From: Pedobacter ginsengisoli
GTDB lineage: Bacteria; Bacteroidota; Bacteroidia; Sphingobacteriales; Sphingobacteriaceae
Reading direction: 5' to 3'
NCBI RefSeq assembly: GCF_030244015.1
Contig: NZ_JASSYX010000004.1
Coordinates: forward strand, 1 to 64,000
Length of the DNA stretch: 64,000 nt
Below, one piece after another: positions 16,267 to 24,742 of this stretch. Position 1 is the stretch's first letter. Each line of letters opens with the position of its first letter. A program made the position numbers and the translations under genes. Under the pieces are notes generated by a model. It made no database searches and had not been told where the DNA came from. It saw only the letters and a list, made by a program, of their open reading frames with translations.

Positions 16267-17481
16267 ATGCTTTGGCTTTATAATATAGGGATTCAACTTT
16301 ATGGACTCATTATTTACCTGCTTTCTCCTTTCAGCACAAAAGCTTCACTTTTTATAGAGGGCAGAAAAAATATCTTCAAAAAAATAACGCTTGCCGTTGA
16401 CCCATCGCAAAAGCACATCTGGTTTCATTTTGCATCCCTTGGGGAATTTGAACAAGGCAGGACTGTATTGGAGAAAATAAAAGTGCTGTATCCCCAAAAA
16501 CGGATAGCCATTACTTTCTTCTCTCCTTCCGGTTATGAAATCAGGAAGAATTACCCACTTGCAGACGGAGTGTTCTACCTGCCTTTGGATACTGCTGAAA
16601 ATGCCGAAAAACTAATAGCTGCTCTAAATCCGGAAATCGCAATCTTCACCAAATATGAATACTGGTACCATTATTTTAAAGCATTAAAAAAAAATGGCAC
16701 TCCTTTATTTATCATTTCCGGAATATTCAGGGCCGGCCAGGTCTATTTCAAGTGGTATGGCTCATTTAACCGTAAAATACTAAGTTTTGTCGACCACTTC
16801 TTTCTGCAAAATGAAGAAAGCAGGGCATTGCTCAGCAGCATTCAGCTGGAAAATACCAGTCTGAGCGGTGATACCAGATTTGACCGGGTGGCGGAAAATG
16901 CCGCTTCACCGAAGACATTCGATCTTGTTGAAGAATTTTGTGGAACCGCGCCCGTTCTTGTTGCCGGAAGCACCTGGCCTGATGATGAAAAAATCTTATC
17001 CGTATTAATTTCTGCCTGCCCCGACTGGAAATTCATAGTCGCCCCCCACGAAGTCGACGAGGATCATGTCAACAGCCTTCGGAAGCTACTGGTTGGGAAC
17101 ATAAAGTATTCCGATCTGCAGGAAACAAAACAAAAAAGCCAGGTATTGATCATCGACAACATAGGCTTGTTATCTTCACTTTATCAATATGGAAGCATCG
17201 CGTACATAGGAGGAGGCTTTGGTGCAGGAATCCACAACACGCTTGAAGCCGCCGCATTTGGCATACCCGTTATTTTCGGACCAAAATATGAAAAATTCCA
17301 GGAGGCAAAGGACCTGATCTCGCTAGAAGCAGCTGTAAGTGTCAGAAATGAGGATGAGCTTCTCGATGCGTTCAAATCACTCCTCACAAATAAGCAATCA
17401 GGCGGTGCCGCGAAAAACTATGTGATCTCTAAAACAGGATCAACAGACCAGATTATAAATTATATACAGCAGTATTTTTAG
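16267..17481 (+). CDS. waaA: 3-deoxy-D-manno-octulosonic acid transferase (Kdo transferase)
   Basis: A 404-residue GT30 Kdo transferase. An N-terminal membrane-associating helix (about 1-21) precedes a GT-B fold. Visible family elements are WFHFASLGEFEQGRTVLEKI near 57, TFFSPSGYEI, NEESRALL, SGDTRFDRV and the C-terminal GGGFGAGIHNTLEAAAFGIPVIFGPKYEKFQEA. It attaches Kdo to the lipid A precursor at the inner membrane. It is divergent from the nucleotide-sugar operon, fitting an envelope neighbourhood. Its last 4 bases overlap the convergent hemH. Confidence 0.93.
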   Translation: MLWLYNIGIQLYGLIIYLLSPFSTKASLFIEGRKNIFKKITLAVDPSQKHIWFHFASLGEFEQGRTVLEKIKVLYPQKRIAITFFSPSGYEIRKNYPLADGVFYLPLDTAENAEKLIAALNPEIAIFTKYEYWYHYFKALKKNGTPLFIISGIFRAGQVYFKWYGSFNRKILSFVDHFFLQNEESRALLSSIQLENTSLSGDTRFDRVAENAASPKTFDLVEEFCGTAPVLVAGSTWPDDEKILSVLISACPDWKFIVAPHEVDEDHVNSLRKLLVGNIKYSDLQETKQKSQVLIIDNIGLLSSLYQYGSIAYIGGGFGAGIHNTLEAAAFGIPVIFGPKYEKFQEAKDLISLEAAVSVRNEDELLDAFKSLLTNKQSGGAAKNYVISKTGSTDQIINYIQQYF

Positions 17482-18491
17482 GCCACTGCCATCCCCGCCA
17501 GCGCATCTATAAACCTGGGGTCATCATTAAGGCTTTCCACCAGCTGGACATGTTCACCGCCCAGTGCTTTAAACTCTTCATGATACTCTACCGTGATTTC
17601 ATACAGCGTTTCCAGACAATCAGCAACAAAAGCAGGGCTAAACACCAGTAATCTCTTTTTACCTTCCCCGGCAAGTTTCTTTAGCACATCAGTGGTATAG
17701 GGTTGTACCCATGGTTCTTTCCCCAGTCTCGATTGAAAACAAACTGTATAATTCTCCCTTGCAATGTTGAGTTTAGCTGCGATCAGTCTGGCTGTATCAT
17801 AGCCCTGCGCAGAATAACAGAACTTGTTGGTGTCATTCATCGATTCACAGCAGTTATCTTGCTTCAGACAATAATGGCCAGTATGATCACATTTCAAAAG
17901 CTGACGTTCCGGGAGCCCGTGAAAACTAAACAATACATGGTCGTAGCTATCCGGCTGATATTTTAGCGCATTATTCGCGAAGGTCTCAATCACCAGGTCG
18001 TTATCATGAAAAGAGCTGACAAAAGATACGGGGGGCACAGTAGGCCATTTACTGATGATCTCCATTACGCTCTGCATAACTGATCCCGTACTCGCTGACG
18101 CATATTGGGGAAACATGGGTATTACTTTTATACTTTCCACGAGACCCGCTTTCATCTTCTCCAATGCTGACAATATAGAAGGATTCTGATAGCGCATTGC
18201 AAGTTCAACATGATATTCGTCACCCAGTTTTTCCTGCAGCAGGTTAGCCTGGATCTTGCTGTAGTACAACAAAGGAGAACCATTCCCGTCCCAGATCTCT
18301 TTGTAAAGCTTAGACGTTTTCGGGCTTCTGAAAGGAACAATGATTCCTTTAACCAGAAGCGCACGTTTAAATGCATTGACATCTATCACACGTTCATCCA
18401 TCAAAAACTGATCTAGATATTTACGCACGTCAGCTACCTCCGGACTATCCGGAGTCCCTAAATTTACCAGCAATACACCCTTTTTTCCCAT
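17478..18491 (-). CDS. hemH: ferrochelatase
   Basis: A 337-residue ferrochelatase. It starts GVLLVNLGTPDSPEVADVRKYL, and the conserved FSFHGLPERQL carries the catalytic histidine. A cysteine-rich insert follows (CDHTGHYCLKQDNCC), then CFQSRLGKEPWVQPYT and FSPAFVADCLETL. It inserts Fe2+ into protoporphyrin IX, the last step of haem synthesis. The Cys cluster after the active site looks usual for Bacteroidetes HemH and might bind metal, but that is inference. It stops within the last 4 bases of convergent waaA. Confidence 0.95.
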   Translation of the reverse strand: MGKKGVLLVNLGTPDSPEVADVRKYLDQFLMDERVIDVNAFKRALLVKGIIVPFRSPKTSKLYKEIWDGNGSPLLYYSKIQANLLQEKLGDEYHVELAMRYQNPSILSALEKMKAGLVESIKVIPMFPQYASASTGSVMQSVMEIISKWPTVPPVSFVSSFHDNDLVIETFANNALKYQPDSYDHVLFSFHGLPERQLLKCDHTGHYCLKQDNCCESMNDTNKFCYSAQGYDTARLIAAKLNIARENYTVCFQSRLGKEPWVQPYTTDVLKKLAGEGKKRLLVFSPAFVADCLETLYEITVEYHEEFKALGGEHVQLVESLNDDPRFIDALAGMAVA

Positions 18492-18556
18492 AGTTACGGC
18501 GCGAAATTAACTTATTATCTCATTGATTCCTTAAGCATAAAAGCAATATTTACTTT

Positions 18557-19405
18557 TTAATGATCGAGCAAAAAAGTTTTCACCTCCTCCATAAGCCACA
18601 TCGGGGTTGATGTAGCGCCGCAGATCCCAATCTTATCCCCCGGAGAGAACCAGCTGAAATCTATTTCATCCACATTAGAAATAAAATGTGAATTTGTATT
18701 GTGTTTTTTGCAAACATCATAAAGCACCTTCCCATTTGATGATTTCTTACCTGATACAAAAACAATACTGTCAAAATTTACAACAAATTTCTCCAGGTCA
18801 CCATACCTGTTAGAAACCTGCCTGCATATCGTATCATTAGCCTTTACTTCATATCCTCTGCTTAGCAGCTCATCTTTGATCTGATAAAATCTATCGGTAC
18901 TTTTTGTAGTCTGGCTATACAATGTGAATTTTGCAGGAAGATCAGCGTCATCCAGTTCAGCAATATCCTGAAAAACAATCGCCTTACCATCTGTCTGACC
19001 CTGCAACCCTACAACCTCCGCGTGCCCGTGCTTGCCAAATATGAGAATCTGCTCATCGTCATCATGAGAATTTTTTATCCTGTTCTGTAATTTCAACACC
19101 ACCGGGCAGGATGCATCAATTAGTGTCAGCTGGTTTTCCATAGCCAGTTTATAAGTAGATGGTGCTTCGCCATGTGCCCTGATCAGTACTTTTTCATTAT
19201 GGAGCGTTTGCAATTGTTCATGATCTATGATTCTAAGCCCTTTATCCGTCAATCGCTTTACTTCTTCATCATTGTGAACAATATCCCCCAGGCAATACAA
19301 ATAATCTTCATTGTCCAGGATATCTTCCGCCATATCAATAGCATAGACTACTCCAAAACAAAAGCCTGAAGCCTTATCAATAGTTACTGTTAGGTCGTAT
19401 TTCAT
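18557..19405 (-). CDS. ispH: 4-hydroxy-3-methylbut-2-enyl diphosphate reductase
   Basis: A 282-residue IspH. The three Fe-S ligands are Cys16 (SGFCFGV), Cys100 (DASCPVV) and Cys194 (DTICRQVSNR). Substrate-binding histidines are in GDIVHNDEEV and IRAHGEAP, and the C-terminal GICGATSTPMWLM is present. It reduces HMBPP to IPP and DMAPP, the last step of the MEP isoprenoid route. The ATG at 19405 is supported by a TAATTTTG -7 element 24 bases upstream. It is flanked by hemH downstream and a minus-strand glycosyltransferase-like gene upstream. Confidence 0.95.
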   Translation of the reverse strand: MKYDLTVTIDKASGFCFGVVYAIDMAEDILDNEDYLYCLGDIVHNDEEVKRLTDKGLRIIDHEQLQTLHNEKVLIRAHGEAPSTYKLAMENQLTLIDASCPVVLKLQNRIKNSHDDDEQILIFGKHGHAEVVGLQGQTDGKAIVFQDIAELDDADLPAKFTLYSQTTKSTDRFYQIKDELLSRGYEVKANDTICRQVSNRYGDLEKFVVNFDSIVFVSGKKSSNGKVLYDVCKKHNTNSHFISNVDEIDFSWFSPGDKIGICGATSTPMWLMEEVKTFLLDH

Positions 19406-19428
19406 GATTTATATACAAGCATAGTCTG

Positions 19429-19436
19429 CAAAATTA
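19429..19436 (-). promoter_or_regulatory. -7 promoter element for ispH
   Basis: The minus strand reads TAATTTTG, matching TAnnTTTG, 23 bases before the ispH ATG. No TTTG is found at the expected -33 position. Confidence 0.35.
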
Positions 19437-19457
19437 AGCAAAAAGACTTTGATATTT

Positions 19458-20372
19458 TCATTTCTTCTGTCTTGTAAGTGTCAGCACCCGTATTGCCATT
19501 GCTTTCACCATCACAACTACCAGCATCAAAATCTGCAAGGGGTGCAGCAATAGATTAACCATTTGATTCTGGGCAGTTAAAAAAGATATCATCACCCGGG
19601 TCAGAAAAATAAGACCTACCGGTAACGCTAAAAAAACAGGATCAAAATTCACCGCCATAACAACAGGGCAAAATGTGACGAGCAATAGGTAAATGGAAGC
19701 TGCAAATACATTATTACCAAATATCCTGAGCACCCCCTCTCCAACAGAACTCATACCGGAATGATCTTCCAAATAAACAAATCCATTTGCCTGCAGGAGC
19801 TCCATTTTCGCTTTAGCCTGGTTTCCACTGATTAAGTTTTGTCTGTACTTGTCCGCATTAAAAAACATACATGGCTGACTGGCCACAAAAAAAGCAGGAA
19901 TATTAATTAACCTGATCAGCCTCATGGGGAATATATTCATCAGCACGAAATCGTTCAACGGATAAATACACCGCTCAAAAAAACCATTAAACTTTCTGTT
20001 CGGCACCAAACTGATCAGTGCAAGATCATATACTTTAGCCCGGTAAATCAAATTATTGATCAGTCCTTTGCTGATACTCAGTTTCCCCTTTAAAAATAAA
20101 AGATACTTACCAGTAGCCAGGGCCGCAATGTCACTTATCTTTTCTCCCGGTTCCTTAACCAGGATTTCGACCTCCTTATAATCCTGCTCTTTTATCGATG
20201 CCAGTAATTGACTGTGATCATCGCCTTCAATAGCGCTGAATATAACAATGGAGACTTTGTCCGTATAGTGTTTCCCATAATATCCCAGCTTAGGATTCGA
20301 CAGAAAGTTAAACAGCGTAACTGAAAATCTTAATACCAGGAAGATGAGACCCGCATAAACGAACAAAATCAT
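19458..20372 (-). CDS. degenerate GT2-like membrane protein, probable pseudo-glycosyltransferase
   Basis: A 304-residue protein. It has an N-terminal membrane helix (1-22), a GT-A-like domain (about 37-210) and three C-terminal membrane segments (about 222-240, 245-265, 272-292). The GT2 scaffold is recognisable: VSIVIFSAIEGDDHSQLLASI, then EVEILVKEPGEK, then ATGKYLLFLKGKLS. The acidic residues that bind nucleotide-sugar are replaced: VDDGS became VKEPGE and the DxD triad became KGK (95-97). The overall topology resembles CrtQ-like membrane glycosyltransferases. It overlaps the acyltransferase gene by 4 bases, so the two act together, but catalysis as a normal GT2 is doubtful. Confidence 0.72.
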   Translation of the reverse strand: MILFVYAGLIFLVLRFSVTLFNFLSNPKLGYYGKHYTDKVSIVIFSAIEGDDHSQLLASIKEQDYKEVEILVKEPGEKISDIAALATGKYLLFLKGKLSISKGLINNLIYRAKVYDLALISLVPNRKFNGFFERCIYPLNDFVLMNIFPMRLIRLINIPAFFVASQPCMFFNADKYRQNLISGNQAKAKMELLQANGFVYLEDHSGMSSVGEGVLRIFGNNVFAASIYLLLVTFCPVVMAVNFDPVFLALPVGLIFLTRVMISFLTAQNQMVNLLLHPLQILMLVVVMVKAMAIRVLTLTRQKK

Positions 20373-20992
20373 ACTTCCTTTTTATTTTGATCTTTAACCG
20401 CATCATCATAATGCTTATTATACGCGCTCTTAAGCAACTGCAGGCTCATATACTCTTCCGCTTCCCAGGACCTCAGATAAGTGTCCATTGTAGGTTTACG
20501 CCTTCCATAATAATCTGAAAGACTCACAGAAAAGACGATTTGAAATTGCTTTTTTGAAGAATTGATCACCTGCATTATGCCCTTTTCGAAATTAATACCT
20601 GTAACGTGACTTGTATAAGATCTGCCCTGAGGGAATAGGAGCACCAGGTTGTTTGGATCATCCAGCAATTTCCCGGCATAGATCAATGTTTCAATCACGT
20701 CTTTTTTACTATTTTCAGCGGCAAATGCGCCAAGGTACTTCAGGTACCAGTGCCGGCTGTAGTCCTGATGATTAATTAAAACATGAAATTGCTTTTTAAA
20801 AAGGAGTCTGTTTAACTGAAACATTAAAAAACCATCCCACCAGCTAAAATGATTGGCGAGCAGCAGTACAGCTTCGTCCGTATTAATTTCCAGTTTGTTA
20901 AAACGATAACCGGCGAAGTCCTTCCTGAGCAAATGAGCTATATACCAGGAAAAAAAATGAAGGATAAAAGGATTTTTTTTGAACCGGTGCAT
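20369..20992 (-). CDS. PlsC-family acyltransferase
   Basis: A 207-residue membrane-associated acyltransferase. The catalytic HX4D motif is NHFSWWD (His48, Asp53), and the second motif is LLFPQGRSY, where FPEG of the family has become FPQG. A hydrophobic N-terminal stretch (about 8-22) suggests peripheral membrane binding. It probably transfers an acyl group to a glycerol, sugar or pigment acceptor. It is translationally coupled (4-base overlap) to the degenerate glycosyltransferase, a pairing seen in carotenoid-ester and glycolipid pathways, which makes simple phospholipid synthesis less certain. Confidence 0.82.
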   Translation of the reverse strand: MHRFKKNPFILHFFSWYIAHLLRKDFAGYRFNKLEINTDEAVLLLANHFSWWDGFLMFQLNRLLFKKQFHVLINHQDYSRHWYLKYLGAFAAENSKKDVIETLIYAGKLLDDPNNLVLLFPQGRSYTSHVTGINFEKGIMQVINSSKKQFQIVFSVSLSDYYGRRKPTMDTYLRSWEAEEYMSLQLLKSAYNKHYDDAVKDQNKKEV

Positions 20993-21029
20993 CCCCTAAA
21001 ATGGGAATTATTCCACTCAAATGCAAGTT

Positions 21030-21548
21030 TTAGCTTAAATACACCCGATCCTCTTCGCCTTCCACATCCATCACCACGTCCACGTGTTCCTTTAATATAG
21101 TTGCCAGCTGCAGCCCTACAAAGTCAGTTGCTATTGGAAATATTTTATGACTTCTGTCTACGAGAACCACAGTCCTTATTTTTTTATGTGGTGTGTTCAG
21201 AAACACGCCAAGGCCGTATGCAAGGGTCTTGCCGCTATTCAATACATCATCTACCAATATCACTACCTTATTTTTCCATTGTGATTCGTCCAGATCAGTA
21301 TTCGCAACCAGCTTACTGTTGAGCCTGTCCAGGTCTATCCTGAGCATTGTGATTTTAAGATCAGAGATTTTAGACAATACCGATTTCAAACGTAAAGCAA
21401 GTTTATATCCGCGGTCCCATATCCCCGCCAGTACAATTTCCTGTTCATCCAGGTTGTCTTCCAAAATCTGGTAAGCAATCCTGTTAATTTTTTGTTGTAT
21501 CTGTTCTTTATTGAGAATAAGTAACTGAGATTCTGCCATTGGTGTCAC
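21030..21548 (-). CDS. phosphoribosyltransferase domain protein (PyrR-like)
   Basis: A 172-residue type I phosphoribosyltransferase. The PRPP-binding loop is VVILVDDVLNSGKTLA (95-110), preceded by AGIWDRGYKLALRL, as in PyrR and hypoxanthine phosphoribosyltransferases. C-terminal VLVDRSHKIFPIATDFVGLQLAT matches the PyrR/Hpt hood region. It may be a salvage enzyme or a PyrR-like regulator; no pyrimidine genes are adjacent, so neither is favoured by context. It starts about 37 bases before the acyltransferase gene and may be cotranscribed with it. Confidence 0.82.
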   Translation of the reverse strand: MTPMAESQLLILNKEQIQQKINRIAYQILEDNLDEQEIVLAGIWDRGYKLALRLKSVLSKISDLKITMLRIDLDRLNSKLVANTDLDESQWKNKVVILVDDVLNSGKTLAYGLGVFLNTPHKKIRTVVLVDRSHKIFPIATDFVGLQLATILKEHVDVVMDVEGEEDRVYLS

Positions 21549-21736
21549 ATTGTTTTACGTCCTACAAAAAGAACCATTTTAAGGTTGAAAATCAAACTTA
21601 GCTAAAATTTTATTTTATCCTTCCTCCTCCCGCACAAAAATGACCGGTGAAAAAATATATTTAAAAATAATTTACAAATAATGCAACGTTTTGTGCTAGT
21701 CTGCGTCTAATTCATGAACCCCTAACCTAACCGATT

Positions 21737-22447
21737 ATGAAAAATTCCAGCTTCACTTTAATTGCAATTGTTTTCATCGCACTTTCTGCGAATTCAAGAG
21801 CGATCAAAGCTCAGGAGAATAAAGACATAGCCATTACCAATTTTACGGAAGTTTCCGTGTCAAGCGGTATAGATCTTTATCTTACACAAAGCAGTTCTGA
21901 AAACATCAGGGTCAGTGCGCATGCCGATCTGTTAAAAAACGTAGTTGTTGAAAAAAAAGGAAATAACCTGAACATCAGATATAAAGACAACATCAGCTGG
22001 GGCAGATTGTTTAAAGGTCAAAGCATCAAAGTATATGTGAACTATAAAACGCTGCAGGCCATTTCCGCCAGTGGCGGTAGTGACGTGTATTCACAAAACA
22101 CTTTAAAAACAGATAAATTATCTATAAGCGCATCTGGTGGTTCGGACATTGATTTAAATGTTGCGGCCAAGGATATCCAAATTCAGACCAGTGGTGGTTC
22201 TGATGTAAATATAAAAGGAAATGCGACAAATATGGAGGCCAGCAGCAGCGGCGGAAGCGATATAGATGCACTTGGCTTTGTGGTAGAAAATGCCCGGGTG
22301 ACGGCAAGCGGCGGCTCTGACGCCAATATTCATGTCACTAAAGCACTTGATGTAACAGCAAGCGGCGGTAGTGATGTAAACTATAAAGGAAACCCTGCTG
22401 TAAAAAAATCCTCAGGCAAAAGCGGAGAAGTCAACAAGATAAATTAA
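21737..22447 (+). CDS. secreted head GIN domain (DUF2807) protein with SGGSD coils
   Basis: A 236-residue exported protein with a signal peptide of about 25 residues (cleavage near IKAQ). The DUF2807 parallel beta-helix fold is shown by six SGGSD turns at 112, 133, 152, 171, 191 and 209, spaced 18-21 residues, one per coil. Preceding strands read FTEVSVSSGIDLYLTQ and NLNIRYKD. Head GIN proteins are common, uncharacterised, surface-exposed proteins in Bacteroidetes. The C-terminal 20 residues are Lys/Ser-rich. The gene is monocistronic and ends at a clear terminator. Confidence 0.88.
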   Translation: MKNSSFTLIAIVFIALSANSRAIKAQENKDIAITNFTEVSVSSGIDLYLTQSSSENIRVSAHADLLKNVVVEKKGNNLNIRYKDNISWGRLFKGQSIKVYVNYKTLQAISASGGSDVYSQNTLKTDKLSISASGGSDIDLNVAAKDIQIQTSGGSDVNIKGNATNMEASSSGGSDIDALGFVVENARVTASGGSDANIHVTKALDVTASGGSDVNYKGNPAVKKSSGKSGEVNKIN

Positions 22448-22469
22448 TATTTAAGTTTAGTTTTTAGTG

Positions 22470-22499
22470 AATCCCTACCGGTGGAGGCCGTTAGGGATT
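22470..22499 (+). terminator. rho-independent terminator after the head GIN gene
   Basis: AATCCCTACCGG (22470-22481) pairs with CCGTTAGGGATT (22488-22499), 11 of 12 matching, around the loop TGGAGG, followed by four more T. It lies 22 bases after the stop codon. The minus-strand gene ending at 22514 also runs toward it, although the A-rich side is weaker in that direction. Confidence 0.85.
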
Positions 22500-22513
22500 T
22501 TTTGTGCCATAAC

Positions 22514-22921
22514 CTAACCGTTATCCTTGTAGGGATAGAAAATAAAGTTAGCCCCTTCCGGAACGATCACAAACACACACATAAAATCTTCAGGCTTTTT
22601 ATAATTTTTCAGGAATAAGGTCTTTTTATCAGGCTGAATAATCCCCTTCTCTACAAATTCTTCAAATGTAGATGCCTGAATTGTCCATTCCGTATTCAAG
22701 TCCTTGCGGTCCAGGATCACTTCCCCAATACTGACCGTATACTGATGGGCAATAAATATAGGATTAGCAGAAATGCCCTCTGCTATAATCTCAACTGCAA
22801 CCTCTTTAATAGAGCCGGCGTACAATTCCAGATCTTTTTCGAGACTGATCAGCGGACTTTGTTTTTTAGTTTCAGGTTTCTCACCTTCCGGCTGCTGCGG
22901 CAATAATTCTTCTATATCCAT
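22514..22921 (-). CDS. conserved hypothetical protein
   Basis: A 135-residue soluble protein I do not recognise. A Pro/Glu/Lys-rich N-terminus (1-25) precedes an alpha/beta body with LEKDLELYAGSIKEVAVEII and IGEVILDRKDLNTEWTIQASTFEEFV. The C-terminal half has FMCVFVIVPEGANFIFYPYKDNG. No signal peptide, membrane span or catalytic motif is seen. It lies about 20 bases downstream of the rlmD stop on the same strand and is probably cotranscribed with it. Codon use is like its neighbours. Confidence 0.72.
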   Translation of the reverse strand: MDIEELLPQQPEGEKPETKKQSPLISLEKDLELYAGSIKEVAVEIIAEGISANPIFIAHQYTVSIGEVILDRKDLNTEWTIQASTFEEFVEKGIIQPDKKTLFLKNYKKPEDFMCVFVIVPEGANFIFYPYKDNG

Positions 22922-22942
22922 TATAATTAATTTTCAAAAGCG

Positions 22943-24406
22943 CTACACCGCGCTGCCAGCAAATTTCAACAAAACAACGTTTTCAACATGCTGAGTATGA
23001 GGAAACATGTCAACCGGCTTGATCCTCAGCGCTTCATATTTATCTTTCAGGAGGGCGAGGTCTCTAGCCTGTGTAGCCGCATTACAGCTGACATATACAA
23101 TTTTATCAGCTTCCATTTCCAGCAACCGTGCTACCACATCCGCATGCATTCCGGCTCTCGGCGGATCAGTGATGACCACATCAGGCTTGCCATGCGCAGC
23201 AATAAATTCTCTTGTCAGAATGTCTTTCATATCACCGGCATAGAAAATCGTATTGTCGATTTTATTAAGCTGCGAATTGAACTTTGCATCTTCAATAGCT
23301 GTCGGGACATATTCAATCCCGATCACCTGCTTAACATTCCCTGCCACAAAATTTGCAATCGTCCCGGCCCCGGTATAAAGGTCATAAACCAGTTCATTCC
23401 CGGAAAAGCCTGCAAACTCCTTCGTAATTTTATACAATTCATGCGCCTGATCAGAATTGGTCTGGTAAAATGACTTTGGGCCAATCTTAAATTTCAGACC
23501 ATCCATTTCTTCAAAAATGTAATCCCTTCCCGAATAGGTAATTACCTCCTGGTCAAATATAGTATCGTTCTTTTTTTGGTTGATAATATACAGCAGAGAA
23601 GTAATTGCCGGAAAATTTAGTTTCAGATGCTCCATCAGTCCGTCAGCCTGTTCCTGGCTCACATAGGCAAAAACCACCACAACCATTACTTCACCAGTAG
23701 AAGAAGTACGTATGATGAGGTTCCTCAAACTACCCTCATGGTTGCGGAGGTCATAAAAGCTCATGCTGTTTTCCAACGCATAAGTGCGGACCGAATTTCT
23801 TATCGTATTTGACGGTTCAGCCTGCAGGTAGCAGTGCTGAATGTCAAGTATCTTGTCAAACCGTAAAGGAACATGAAAGCCCAGCGCATTCATTTCAAGA
23901 GCAGAATCAGGCCCTTCGGTACCAGGCTCGTCCTCAAGTACCCCCCGTTCTATAATGTCCTCTTTATTTAACCAGCGTTTATTCGAAAAAGTATACTCCA
24001 GCTTATTCCTGTAATACTTATTCTCAGCAGAACCCAAAATAGGCTCCATACCTGCGGTATCGATCTTTGCGAGGCGCTGGAGTGCCGCCTCTACGTTCTT
24101 ATGTTTAAATTTCAACTGGGCATCATATTCCATATGTTGCCATTTGCAACCGCCACAAGTGCCAAAATGCTGACAAAAAGGGTCTGTTCTTAACACAGAA
24201 GCTTTATTTAGACTTTCAATGACAGCCTCCGCAAAGTTCTTTTTCTTTTTAACTATACGCACGTCTGCCACATCTCCCGGAACCGCTTTATCGACAAAAA
24301 TCACCAGCTCATCTGCCTTGCCTACACCCTTACCCTCTTCGGCAATGTCAATTATATTTAGATTTGGAATAATGCTTACAGTTCCCGGTTTTCTATTTCT
24401 ACTCAT
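22943..24406 (-). CDS. rlmD: 23S rRNA (uracil-5-)-methyltransferase, RlmD/RumA type
   Basis: A 487-residue TrmA/RumA-type enzyme. The N-terminal TRAM domain is followed by the 4Fe-4S region CQHFGTCGGCKWQHM. The SAM-binding motif is DLYTGAGTIANF, then VITDPPRAGMHADVV, and the catalytic cysteine lies in VYVSCNAATQARDLALL. The C-terminus MFPHTQHVENVVLL is a family signature. It methylates C5 of uridine in 23S rRNA (U1939-type; exact site not provable here). I chose the ATG at 24406 (MSRNRKPGTV) rather than a start 12 codons upstream, because the extension has no family similarity. Confidence 0.92.
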   Translation of the reverse strand: MSRNRKPGTVSIIPNLNIIDIAEEGKGVGKADELVIFVDKAVPGDVADVRIVKKKKNFAEAVIESLNKASVLRTDPFCQHFGTCGGCKWQHMEYDAQLKFKHKNVEAALQRLAKIDTAGMEPILGSAENKYYRNKLEYTFSNKRWLNKEDIIERGVLEDEPGTEGPDSALEMNALGFHVPLRFDKILDIQHCYLQAEPSNTIRNSVRTYALENSMSFYDLRNHEGSLRNLIIRTSSTGEVMVVVVFAYVSQEQADGLMEHLKLNFPAITSLLYIINQKKNDTIFDQEVITYSGRDYIFEEMDGLKFKIGPKSFYQTNSDQAHELYKITKEFAGFSGNELVYDLYTGAGTIANFVAGNVKQVIGIEYVPTAIEDAKFNSQLNKIDNTIFYAGDMKDILTREFIAAHGKPDVVITDPPRAGMHADVVARLLEMEADKIVYVSCNAATQARDLALLKDKYEALRIKPVDMFPHTQHVENVVLLKFAGSAV

Positions 24407-24561
24407 TGTGCGGCATAACTTAATATAAAACTGCAACGGCAATAATCCCGTACAGCTAAAAAATGCAAAGATGCGAATAATAGTTTTAAATTTTATTACG
24501 GCGCAAGATTTCTTAAAGACGCAGACTGCACCCTTTTACCAGGAAATCATCAGATCAAGCT

Positions 24562-24672
24562 TTATTTACCTAAAACCTTAAGGATAAAACCAAAAAGGCC
24601 ACTTAGCCAATTAAAACTCATATCAAATTTTTCCTCTACCGAAACAGAAATTTCCAAAATTTCATTACTCAT
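24562..24672 (-). CDS. 36-residue small protein with its own promoter
   Basis: ATG at 24672 opens a 36-codon frame ending in TAA at 24562. The peptide starts MSNEILEISVSVEEKFDMSF and ends NWLSGLFGFILKVLGK: an acidic N-terminal half and a hydrophobic, amphipathic C-terminal helix with terminal Lys. A full consensus promoter (24695-24726) points at it, giving a leader of about 15 bases. It occupies an otherwise empty 336-base gap between rlmD and tetR. No family is recognised. It could be a small membrane-active or regulatory peptide. Confidence 0.6.
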   Translation of the reverse strand: MSNEILEISVSVEEKFDMSFNWLSGLFGFILKVLGK

Positions 24673-24694
24673 GGCCGTTATATTGATATATTAC

Positions 24695-24726
24695 CAAATA
24701 TAGGTGTTTTTATACCAAATACCAAA
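24695..24726 (-). promoter_or_regulatory. consensus Bacteroidetes promoter for the 36-codon small gene
   Basis: On the minus strand TTTG (24726-24723) is followed by 20 bases and TATATTTG (24702-24695), matching TTTG-N19/20-TAnnTTTG. A second TTTG lies inside the spacer. Transcription should begin near 24688, about 15 bases before the small frame's ATG. It starts 16 bases after the tetR stop, so the small gene need not depend on tetR transcription. Confidence 0.75.
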
Positions 24727-24742
24727 ACGGTACAACGAATAA

